This document shows positions 45,214 to 57,500 of a stretch of DNA of 64,000 bases, piece by piece. Position numbers and translations under genes: made by a program. Under the pieces are notes generated by a model. It saw only the letters and a program-made list of their open reading frames with translations, had not been told where the DNA came from and made no database searches. Position 1 is the stretch's first letter. The number at the start of each line of letters is the position of its first letter. Source of the stretch: Lepidonotus clava (Eukaryota; Annelida; Polychaeta; Phyllodocida; Polynoidae); assembly GCA_936440205.1 (NCBI GenBank), contig OW387147.1:21849629-21913628 (forward strand), read 5' to 3'.

Positions 45214-48200
45214 AAGCTCACACGCAAAGAAAATGATCAAAATTCGGAAAACCTGCTAAGTGTTTTGCAAAAATATTGGTCCCTGAGGATTATTCCGAAG
45301 TCACTCATATACTAACGCAGCGTTGTTCTCATAATGAAGTAACTTTAAATTCAAACATGCTTAGTAGCTGCGTTTTTAAATAATCACGTTCTATCAATTC
45401 CCATTCTTTTGTGGTAGTCATTTCAGCATGTGTATTGATTATCAAAAGTAGCTTGCTCTCTGATAATTTGTTTTAAATTAGAACGTTCTCCTTCAACGAG
45501 AAGATTACGGTCATAAGCATCGTGAAGTTTATGAGTTGTCCTTAACACATTCCATTTGAATATTACTTGATCATGAATTTAGAAGGATGCATAATTATTA
45601 TCATTCAGTCATATCTTTAGCTAGTAAAGTAAATATTTAATTCAATATACCATCGTATTCCATATGGTTATGAACATTATAAAGTAAACAAGCAAAAACA
45701 AGAGTACATTAACAGTAAGATCTTTATTTTCATATAATACAATTTTACAAGACCTGTTTTAGTTTCTCACCTCCGCATCTTATTTCAGCCTATGTAATGA
45801 TGATTAGAAATATAGAGATGTTCGTGGCCTGCAAACCAACCGACTGGCTTAGTAGCATTATTATTACATGGGCTGATTTAGGCATTGGCTACACATACCT
45901 CACAAGCATTCTCTTCCCAATTGTTTGTCTTCAATGCATATGACTTGGGTAAAGCATTTGACACCGTCCATCCCAATGATTTGTACATGGGGCCAGACTC
46001 TCTAAGCACTGGACCGCTTAACAAAGCTATCAACAACCAACGTTTAGTTTGTCCTAGTCTGTGCTGGGCTCAACAATATTTACAACTATTTACTTACAAT
46101 CCATCTTCGTGTGGAGTAAAAAATAAACACACACATCATACTGTGGCCTGTATGCTCTGGGGGTGTTGGACATGGCATCCTAATTATGATAAAAGTGAAT
46201 CAAGAAAAAAAGCACTTTCATAAGATCAGCTAGCTACAAATACTTAATGAAATGTCTTGAATGGAAGGAAGTTGGGGTTGGGGGTGGGAAAACATTGGTA
46301 GCAAATAGACCCTATAGTGCTAATAAAAACAATTTAAGATCAATATAACATTTTAAAATGCCATTGGCAATTGTAGATGGCAACAGAAAAAGGATGCATT
46401 TTGGACTGCATTTTAAATCATTCACCTATGTTTTTGGTGCCTATTATTGATCTTAATAACAATGATGTGCGATGTAAGAAACATACTTCATTCATGATGA
46501 CAGCCATTCTGAAAAGACTATGGACAACCACTGAGAATCACATCTACGACTCTGTTCTGCAAACGTTCACCGTTCTAAGCAAATCAATTATGCCTCTCAA
46601 AACACCAATTTTCACTGCTTAGAGCTTATCGTTAACCTTCAAATCTTTTGTAAACAGACAACATTTGCTCCAATGTATTCTTACGTGCACACATACACCT
46701 ATGAATATACATGACCATGCAAAAAGCCGATTGAAATCAGAATCATTGTATTCTCTCTTTCAAGACATATGACTGTTCATTCCAAAGCTATATCTTTTGG
46801 TGTCTGCATTGTCTTAAGATGTCCTTTTTTCCATTTTAATTGGCCAAATATTTTTTAACAGTATCGTATGATTGAAAGTATGAGCTCATATAACTTGTTC
46901 TCTTATCATCCATTTCAAACACACATTAACCTAATTTACAAAAACTCATGCATGCCAGGATATGTCTATGACCTTGCTGAGAAGGGAGGTCAGACGCAAG
47001 GGATTGTAGTGTTGTTTCATCTGCAAATTCCACTTATTTAATGTAGGTATAAAACATTTCTGATTAACTCCAAAGTTCACTGTTGTCTTCGCTATAATTG
47101 GGCACAACCACTGATTATCATGTTCTTTACACATATAAAAATGATCGATTTGCCATAAAAGGTTATAACAGAAAATGAGCCAGAGTCACATCCCTACACA
47201 GAGTATTCTATCCAATGCCAACTCTTTAGTTAAATGGCATTTTGGCCTTGCTACTGATACTATGGATGGAATCTTTAAACAGATGGTGTACTCATAGGGA
47301 TTATATAGCCACATAATTTAAACAGAGTATCGAAAATGGTTTTAGGATAAGCACCTTTTGGCAATTACTCTTAGGATAACTACCCTATAGAAGGAAACTA
47401 TTTTTTGACAAAATTTACCACTAGTATGGCCCATTAGGCAAAGTAACTTATTGATCAGTTCTTAAAAGGGCCATAGGACTATTGATTCTGGCTACAAGAG
47501 AACGAATGAATGATATACTACTCAATGAGAGACTTTGGGAACAGTATCAAGAAATTCTCATAAATTATAAACATGTTTTTTCAAATTTTGTGAGGAATTG
47601 AACGTTTATAATGAATTCTATGACATGTTTTCTGGGGTATCTGTTTCGAAATGTAGTTGTCCTCTGGCTTTGTATCCTATGAATAAATGTCTCTTAGGTA
47701 ACTCTTAACTATGGGAAGAGTAAATTGCATATGGGTATTAATCCTAGAACCATGGGAATGGACTGACTTCACTCTGGGGTCGGTGGGTAAAGATAAATGG
47801 GTGGTACAGGGGTTACTTGTGAACTACATACAAGAGATCAGGAATGACCATGACCATTGGAAAAATATTGCTCAGTTATGACATGAATGGCCTTACAAGG
47901 GCCTGATGACATCAAGAGAGTATTTTCTGTGGACAGCGAGAACAATTTGAGCAAAAATAGACTTTGTCGTCTTCTGGCAATGAAAACAAACCCCACGAAA
48001 GGAAACCGTACAACCACTTGTTTTTACGCAGACCCTTTGTTTCTTCGTTTCATGTCTGCTGTATACCGCTTTGACTATATATGTATCTTACAAATTATAT
48101 GCAGGTATAAACGATAATTTACTACAGAGCTTAGTACACTATCATGAAGCCTTCTCCATTAGTTTAGATAGAGGCTACATGGTCGTCTTTATGAATGGAT

Positions 48201-50717
48201 GAGTTTTCTGGAGTAGCTAACATTAGACATTGTCCTTCACAAATCTACAAGAATTATGGCTTTTTATGGACATCACGTTTTGACAAGCTATTTGTTTTAT
48301 TTTTTACAAGTGTTAAATAGGGTCCTCTATACAGTTTGGTATTACATCCATTTAAGACTAACTGATTATGTCACACAGCTGAATACCTCTGTACAATAAT
48401 GTATATACTTGCTTGCTGGCTTAAAGCAGTTCGGTTGTGTCTTAAATAAAGGAGAAGCTAATTCTAGCTCAATTACATAATCAACTATAAAATTCTTATG
48501 AACGCTACTATGTACCAATGATTAAATGCAATGTAGTTTTCTTTAAGAGTGAAAATCATCAAAAGTACAAATGCGAAGGACTGCACATCTTTCGGGAAAG
48601 AAACCGACAAGTTCACAGCTAAGGTCTGACTGATGAAGCTAGTAACGCGCACAAAGTTAAAACCTCCAGTTTAACATCACTACACCCACAACATAGTTTA
48701 TCTGGTGATATGTTAACAGCTAGCCTAAAGCTGGCCTGGGTGTTCTACTATAGCCTTTGGCTCCTGTATTCTTGCTTTCTGTTTTTCAAAATCCCTCCCA
48801 TCTTTGCCTAACAATTATCATGTCTTAATGAAAAACAGAATGTAACTTCTACTGACACATGGCAATTGTATCATGCCTCAAAATGGGGTCTCCTCTTTCT
48901 ATGGACTGTTCACTGTATCTACACAAAACTTCTCACTGCAAGGTCAAAAATATCTTCAAACTTGGAGACCTTTTGGTCTCTCACAGTTCTCATGTTGTGC
49001 TATCAAAATGGACATCCTAACAATAAGATATTTGACTGCTTTCACCAACTGCTTATAAATAACAAAATCCTTTGAGCGCTAACTAAAAATTGTCATTGGC
49101 AAGATTTAGCCTCGTTGGAGGACAGTAGACAGTGGCCCTACTCCGCTGCTACTTACAATAAAATCTTTTTAACAACATTTTGATCATGTGTGGAAGCCTT
49201 GATAAATATCAATGCGGTGAGTGTTTAAAAAGAAACATCACATATTAGTTGGACATGGAATCTGGAAACCATTTTCTTGACATAACATTAAAATTAAAAC
49301 CAAAACCAGTTGAGATGCATTCTCTTGTATGATGGTAAAAAGGAAAGGTAACCTTTTTTTAAAAGTATGCAGGCCAGGAGAAACAGAATTGATTAAAATT
49401 GCCTAGATTTTCACAAATACCAACACTACTGCAAATGTGCATGTGAAATGGCTAAACGTAAAATTTGCGACACAATGTGATGATAAATTACAAAAAGGTT
49501 TGAAAACAAACAGGGAAATGATAATACCCAAGTCAATTCTCTACTGTTGCATTAAAACACAACTTAACATGATTCTAGATACAGATGAACATGAAATCCA
49601 CAATTTAAGAGTGCTATACAAATTTCTGACACTAGTTTTAGAAACTTGTATACAGACATTGATTAGTTAAGATCACAATTGTTTTTACCAAGGACACATA
49701 GCCATGGTTCACTGTAGCAGTCTGTGTAGGGAGTGTGGATAAGAGAGGACTTCCCCAAGACAGTTACACCTCAATGGCAGGATAGACCTAGACCCAGAAA
49801 ACTTGCACTTTTTGACCCTAACTTTTGGGAACATCAGCCTCCCTCCCTCCTCCAAATGCAAGCCCCTCCCATGGGGGCCATGTCTTTTTGAGGTACAGAA
49901 AGGGGGCTTTCAGTATAACCATATTTTTTCTTTCAGAATATGCTCCTGATTTTATTTTACATAACTACACATTGGTGCAGACTGCAGTAAGTCCACATTG
50001 ACTGCAGTTCGTTGCAACAAGAGTCATAATAATAATTATTAATAATTATGATAATACTTGGTAGTCTAAGAGACACAATTGCAGAATCAGAATATACTTT
50101 TTTCTTAAAATTGAAAAAAAAAAGTCACTTACACACTTAATTCTGTTTGAATCACAATCTATATCATTATCGTCATCATGGTGAACAGTAATGGCCAATC
50201 ACAAATGGTACGCCGTAGCGCGCCAAGCCAGACACAACACATTTCTGTCACATGCTAGTGCAACCGTGCAGACAGCAAACTGCTTGCTGTTTTCACCTTG
50301 GAAACCTCTCAGTTCTGGTTTCTCCAATATCCAAACAGCCAGTCCTTTCTGGGACTATCTTGCTAATCCCCAAAATTGCCTTTTGCCATCTGCAGCAATT
50401 CGGAGTAGTTCGATATCCGGAGATGGACACGTGATACAGTTTTACGACTTGTCGTCATTCGCTTGCCTCATCCTCTGTCCTTGTTCAATGCATCTGGATC
50501 CTTTGGTTCCCCCGCCGCCCTCCGTATGTAACATTGGGGCGGAGAGGTCTTACCGCTGCCATATACAACTATGGCAACCGCCTGACCCGTGGTGTGTATG
50601 TATGTGTGTGCGCATGGTCACATGATGACAGCGGCAGTCATGTGACCCGCCGGCTAGCCAATGGGAAGCAGTCCGTGCACAGGATTACGCCTGGGTGTGG
50701 TCTCCAGCTGAGAGATG
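45214..50717 (-). other. Probable long 3' UTR and intergenic space of the phosphatase gene
   Basis: 5.5 kb without a recognised gene. On the minus strand an AATAAA lies at 45723-45728, a candidate distal polyadenylation site; others could be used near 48297 and 49950. A short + strand stretch at 45930-45983 resembles LINE reverse transcriptase motif A (YDLGKAFDTVHPNDL) but neighbouring sequence does not. I see no other gene. Confidence 0.4.
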
Positions 50718-50755
50718 TCATCTTTGATAGTCCTCCAGGGGCTGCACGATTCGTT
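50718..50755 (-). CDS. Terminal coding exon of the phosphatase
   Basis: The acceptor (ctccttgtag on the minus strand) joins in phase to [12 protein letters not shown] and TGA at 50718-50720. The tail is shorter than in vertebrate PTPN4. The exon must continue into a 3' UTR at lower coordinates. Confidence 0.8.
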
Positions 50756-53700
50756 CTACAAGGAGAGAAATATATTATTTCTTGAAGGTTTGCACTTTCT
50801 TTTAAGCTATTTCGTTTAGACATAAATGAATTGATACAAATGGGTTTTTTTCAAAGACAAATAAGAAATAAAGTATCTTTCTGGAATATCATGAAATACT
50901 TTATATGGTTGGCATGCTTTTGATATGATCAACTGGCAACAATCTTTGAATTAAAGCAGATTAAAGTGAATCGAAAGCTTTTTATCAAATGTACTTACCA
51001 TGATAAACGCGAAGTATTGCTTCACAGACAAATTTGTATTGGTTCTGGAAGAAAAAAGTTTTTTGACATTAGTATTACATCAACATCTTTTACTCATAAA
51101 GAGAAGCTTAAGCTTGAATCCCAGTGACGTGATCATGTATACAAGTATACGGTTCTACTAGAATTCCGTGCTAGAAGGAACAAGTGAAATTGAGAAATCC
51201 CTAACTTTCATATTGGGAAACGGATTTGTCATTTTTTAGTCAACTCTATCACATTTGCTAATGGAGATATCTCATTGTATTTTACATTCTTTTAACGTTT
51301 ATCAAAATAATAACAATATTCGATTGGTTTCCCATCTACTTCTGGCCATAACCCATCCACTTCCGTCCATAACCCATCTAATTCCGTTCATAACCCATCT
51401 AGTTCCGTCCATAATCCCTCTACTTCCGTCCATAACCCAACTACTTCCGGTCATTTATAACCCATCAAATTCCGTCCATAACCCATCTACTTCCGTCCAT
51501 AACCCATCTAGTTCCGGTGAGATCTGAGCGGGGCTTACCGTGGTCTGTATGAGCATGGCCCGCTGGTCCCTCATCTGCCGCACGATGTCCAGGGGATAGA
51601 TGGGCTGGTTGGCCTCTATCAGGCACATGGCCGTCTCCATGGTGACCAGCACACCTGTCCGACCGATGCCCGCGCTGAGGACAAATAGGGAAAATGGTTA
51701 GTTTATAACAAATAATGGTTAACAATTGATTTGAAATTTAACATTTTTTTTTTACTAGAAAAAAACAAATTTTGATTTGGAAAAAAAAAATATAAAAAAT
51801 TGGGTAATGACAAACGAATATTGAGATCTTAATTCGTGCAGTTGCTGTGGTTTATGATACTTCGCCAAGTCCCTTGATTTTGTAATATAGAGATCTTTGT
51901 TTGACAATTATCATAGAGTACCATATGACATAACGGGATATTGTTGTTTAAATTACAAGATATATAGAAGTGGTACGTTCACAGTTCACGGATAAACTAG
52001 TGTATAGCATAATGCCACATTGTTTTAGACTATCTATCAAACAAGTCAAATGGGCACTTTTATTAGATTATGCATATGGCAGGATTATAAGCAGCATTAT
52101 ATAACACAACCCGTGATTTCTTTTAAGTATTTTCTTCCCACAAGACTGATGCATAAACGTCTTGCAGGTAAAACTACGTGGGTATCCCTTCCAACTCATG
52201 GAGCCAATGCTCCATCTGTAGCGTTGACTTATTTTTTTGGCAAAAAAATAAATCATTTAGGGGAAAAAAAAAACCTTCTTTTTACTCACCTGCAGTGGAC
52301 CACAGTGGGCTCGACCATGCCCACCCGGTTCTGCCGGACCCGGACGACAAAGTCGAGGAAGTCTTTGCTGTCGTCCGGCACCCCGTGATCAGGCCATGCC
52401 AAGTACTGCATCTGTTGTATGTGCCGCTCCTCCGAACTCTGAGTACGGAAGAAACATATCATTAATTAAAATGGCCTATAAGCGTTTTTAGTTGAAGACT
52501 ACTTGTATCAGATGTCGAATTGGAAGTCACACTATTGTACTGCAATCATATTGCGTAATGTCCCAATGCCAATTATTTTCTGCACGGATGTTTTTTTGGG
52601 TATTACGATATACCGGGTACTGTAAGTTATAGCTAATGTACAAATTTTATTGCCACGGGTCTTTTACAACTAAAAAATAAAGAAAGCTTGACTATTTCCT
52701 TTTAGGAAGATGGAAAAAATATCAGAGATTTTTACTATTGTTTGTAGAGATGCCAGAGATACCTGGACACACAATGCTTCTCAAAAATGATTATTCTAAC
52801 TATGATCATTATTCATAGCTACAGACTGTGCTAATAATTAAGTTTGTACTACAGATATTGAAGCCAAGGCACGAACTATAGGATATGACTGGTGACTAAT
52901 ACCAGACCAGCTGAATTAATTCAAATGATAAAAAAATGTGTCATTTAAACTAGAATTGCCGAGCAGCTCATAACTCAGGATTTGTTGGACATGTGATTGT
53001 AATTGTTAAAAGATTTTAATGCTTATCCTCAAAGCCATTTTGATTGGTTAGATATGTGACTGTATTTGATATTTTACGTAAAATTTATTGACCACTAGTA
53101 TTATTTATTTTTCTCTATATAGGTCACCTTTTTTCTTTTTTCATGTCTGTAATGAACTGAAAAACAGAGGTAAATCTGATGTTTATTACTGAATAAAAGT
53201 TTACGCACAAAAAAACACAAAAAAACTCACCCCAGAGTGGACGAGTGTGAATTCCCTGAAGGCGAAGGACTGCGTCTGCTCCTCCTTGACGCACGTCACC
53301 TGCATGGCACCAAAATCAATGGTCTCGTACAGGTCGGGCCAGTACTGGTGGCACTTGACCCGTCCCCGCTCCACCTTAGTGGTCAGCATGATGACCAGTC
53401 GCGACTGCTGCTCCCAGATCATCTGCCAGAAGTCGGTGCACGTGTTGGGCAGCGGGCCCTGCGCCGCCACGTAGCGGTTCACGATGCCGCTGCCTGGGAT
53501 CTCCATCTGAAAACAGGGTTAGAGGGGTTGTTTTAGGTATAATTTCTTTTAATTTCCTTACGTCGTTTTCAATCAAATACGACTATTTGATGTTTTTTTT
53601 AAAATATAGTTTTGGCATTGTATTTTATCTTCTGTTCTTTTTCTGTCGATCTATGAACGATTTCATGTATATTATGTACATTTGAATCTGAATAGTAGGG

Positions 53701-54508
53701 GATTTGCAATTGATCATTCGTATTCATACAACTTGAACCACATATATATTTATTTTATGTTTTCATACCGATTTTCACATTCATATTCCTATGGCCTAGA
53801 GGAGTGTAATTATATTCTTGATTTTTTTTAAATTTCATTGAAAATGTTAGTATCTTCCTGGCTTTAAACGATAATGCTATCTTTGTTCAAAATTCAGTGA
53901 CAGGGGCATATTAATGCAAATTAAATTTACTCCCTTGTAGAGAGTCTGCGTATTACCCATGGACATACATGTAAATGAATGCACCATTCTCAATCTGTGA
54001 CTTACATTGACGTAGTTGGCGTTGATGTAGTCTCCTACCGTACCGTCCACCTTTATCAATACCCGTGTTTGGTCGTCTGAAACAAGGTGAAGTTTGAAAA
54101 CTATTAGAAAACTCAATATTTTCTCATGTTTTTCTTTTGGCCTGAATAAAGAAATGATAAGTTATATTATCTGTATATACCTGTGTAAAATCATAGAGAT
54201 TGATAATACTTTGTACGTCTATGGTAATATGGAGGAAATACAGAAACTCAAACTTAGCAAAATAAATATTTATACGGAAAAGACTTCTTTGACTGAATAT
54301 ACTTTTATAACTCTAACACCACTATATACACTACATGTCTGAACACTAATAGGCTTCATCTTGCCATGTTGACACTTTATTTGATATTTGGTATTAGATA
54401 CTGTATCTGCTACTCACATGGTGAGATATCCCTGTACCGGTTCTTCGGAATGTTTTCAGACAGCCGTGCTGCGTTCATCGTCATGCTCGGCTTCTTACGA
54501 TACAGTTG
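50718..54508 (-). CDS. Protein tyrosine phosphatase catalytic domain (seven exons)
   Basis: Catalytic landmarks in order: [11 protein letters not shown] and [10 protein letters not shown] (exons 54418-54508 and 54006-54076, pTyr pocket), [10 protein letters not shown] and VKCHQYWPD (53231-53506), the WPDHGVPDD loop and VVHCS (52290-52438), AGIGRTG (51539-51674) and the Q-loop QTTNQYKFV (junction of 51539-51674 and 50999-51044). The active-site motif [10 protein letters not shown] is complete, with the Ser codon split across the intron as AG and C. All key residues (Cys, Arg, Asp, Gln) are present, so an active enzyme is expected. The C-terminus ends [15 protein letters not shown]. Confidence 0.93.
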
Positions 54509-57500
54509 CTATTAGAGGGATAAAGAGGAGATTAATATGAGACGTGATGTGATGGGAAATCATCAAAATGTGTCTATGAATTATCAATTAAAATGTTATG
54601 ACTGTATTCCACGGAGATGTAATTAAGATGTTAAGTGCGACATTCATCATATATATGCAGAAGCTGAAAGAACAACCCCAACTTAGGATGGTCACGGTGT
54701 AATAGAACGCATTATATTTAAGTCTACAAATAGAAAACAGAAAACCATTAGGGCCTTTTTATACCCTAAAAATCGTAAATGCACAGAAGTCCCACAGGCT
54801 AGCCGCTGGAGCACCCCCCCCCCCAACTTCAGGCAATATTATGTAAATTATAATCACCCCAACCCAACCCAAGGAAGAAAATTGGTTCGCTTGCGTTACC
54901 GCACTGGAACCTTACAATTTGGAGATCATGTGTAATTCTTGCCGCCTCCCATTAAGTATGTACGCATCAAGGGGGAAGGGGGGTCTGAATTATTTTTTTA
55001 ATTTGCATAAGTTCTTGTATAAATCTACTACGTATTTTTGCCCCAAGGGGGGGGGGGGGTGTCTGAGATTTTTGAAAATGTGTGTACATACTAAATGGAA
55101 GACCCCGAAAAACAATCCATTAATGAATGTATGAAAAAGAATAACATTTTGTTTTCATTATATGCGGATAGTTTACCTCGAACTGCGTGATGGCGGCGCC
55201 GTTGTCGAGGCTCTCCCGCAGCATGAGGAGGGAGCCGGCCAGCGGGTCCTGGCCCTGGGGCAGGGTGGTGGTGATGTGGTGGGTGTCGGGGATGTACTGA
55301 AAGTCGGGCTCCTCCGCCGTGTCCTCGCCGATGTATACTGTATGAGAAATCAAATGTGGAGTTTGTGATGAATGATGTGAGAGGATGTGGGAGTTTTCCC
55401 CCTGTTTTTTCCTTTTTTTTTATTATCATTGATAATGGGTAAGTTATGGCCCTTCCCCTTTTTTGGATGGGAGCTGAGGTTTGATATGAATTGCCTTTTT
55501 CTTGAAGTTACATAATGTATTCTTCTCTTTAGTTTTTCTCATGTGCACGTAACGTAGTGTGGGTTTTATGGATGACATATAATGAATTATAATTGCAATA
55601 GAACGTAAATATATCAGTATAACGAAAGGGATAAAATAGCACTATATAAGGGGAGCAATGATAATAAATATCTAACGCTAGCAGCGGACACATTACTCAT
55701 GTCCTTGTTAATCATATCATGTTTTTTTTTGTTATTTCTTTTAATTCAAGAAAAAGATTAAGCTCTACTTTTCAAATGCATTAAGTAACACATAGTTCAT
55801 TACTAATTCTATTTCATTACTTCTCTGTTCCACTTTCCACGGTCAATTTCCCATGAACATAGAATGTAGTTTCCCCCGCTTTTTTCTACAAGAGATTTCT
55901 TTTTTTTCCCCACTCACCATTGGGCCGGACTACGAGCACCAGCTCCCCGGAGTGCGTCTCCCTGGAGGCCCTGATGAACATGACGACCTGCTCGTGGGTG
56001 TGCTGCGACACGTCCCGCCCGTTAATGTAGAGCACCTGGTCGCCCTCGTTGAGTCGCGGGATGCACAGGTCAGCAGGGGTGTTGGGAGCCACCCGCGACA
56101 CAATGATGGGCATGCCTTGGTCCGCGCCACCCTGGAGGAGAGAAAAATAAGTTGGTTAATTAAAAGTATTTATACATTTATATCATAATGCCTTTAAAAA
56201 AATTTTTTTTTTTTTAAATTTTCAAATGAGATTTTTTAAATTGTTTTAAAAAAATAGTTTTTATGATTTCCATGAGCAGATTTTGTTTCTGCGCGAAACA
56301 CTATTCTAAGCATATTGTCTAATTCCAAAAATGTTGATGTTTTGCTTTTTGGACAATATACTTGCTAAATTTGAGGTCTTCCGATTGACACTGATCCCCG
56401 CTTCGGGTTGAGTTCTATCAGTTCTATCAGATTATATACTACAATTGTACATGGTTTTAACAAACTTGTGACACAGAGTTCAAGCCATCAATTCATCGAT
56501 CACAAACTTTTTGTTTTAAGAAACATCATGTAAAGGTATATGGTGACGATTTTGTTTTTTTAAATTATTAGATTCAATTGATGTTGATTATGAATTAGTA
56601 TACTTTAGCATTCTGTGAGTTCCATGGTCTTGTTACACATCCAGATATCTGAGTATCTGATTAACTGGTACAAATATAGCACACATAGATAGGTAGACCC
56701 CTATTTGTATATCAAATTTGCAGAACCCAATTTCTATACTAGACCAATCATGTTTCTTCTAGGTGAATATTTCTTTCCCATATTGTTCGTCGGATAGTAT
56801 CTAGTAATCCAGACTCGATCTTTTATAATGCTATTCTACTAATGATAGCATAAGACCGGATAATGAGCCTCATTTTATATAGTACCTATGGTGCACGAAA
56901 CGATTTTTATATCTGATTTCATACCTTGGTGTTTCAAGTCTAAAAAGTCAGATCTAGAAATAGCTAATTTCGGTAAATACCCAATGAACCCTTATCAAAC
57001 AACCACATCAGAGTTCATACTGCAATATGTTTGTAAACAAACATCCCTTGGATAACCAGAAATGACAGGAGCAATTGACTATAAGACTGAAAAAGGCTAA
57101 TATCCAGTGGTATTAAAGTGCTTCCTTCGTCCTCAAACAAGTACAGATGTTAAAAGTTAACATATTATAGACATGTTAGAAGCCATCACCCATCACTTAA
57201 ACATAATGTTAAATAGCTCAAACGAAAGGGGGAAGAGAATGATAACAATCAGAAAACGCATTCTCATTCAATGTCACGATGGTATTCTAGGAAAGAATAG
57301 AAATAGAAAGAAAGTAAAATGTCAGAAATGCTCAAACCATGTATACGCCCATATAATAAAACGGACCCAAAAGAAAACCACAAAGAAACCGTAACTTGAT
57401 CGTACTGTCAGACGGAGTAATATTCTACAGGTACTCTTTCTGTTTCAGTGTCATAAAATAGTTAGAATGTGGACATAGGAATTTGTACTCTCAATTTCAA

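Noticed and set aside
50191-50625. 144-residue + strand open frame in a GC-richer patch
   Set aside because: Low-complexity composition and no recognisable domain; lies in the probable 3' UTR of the minus-strand gene.
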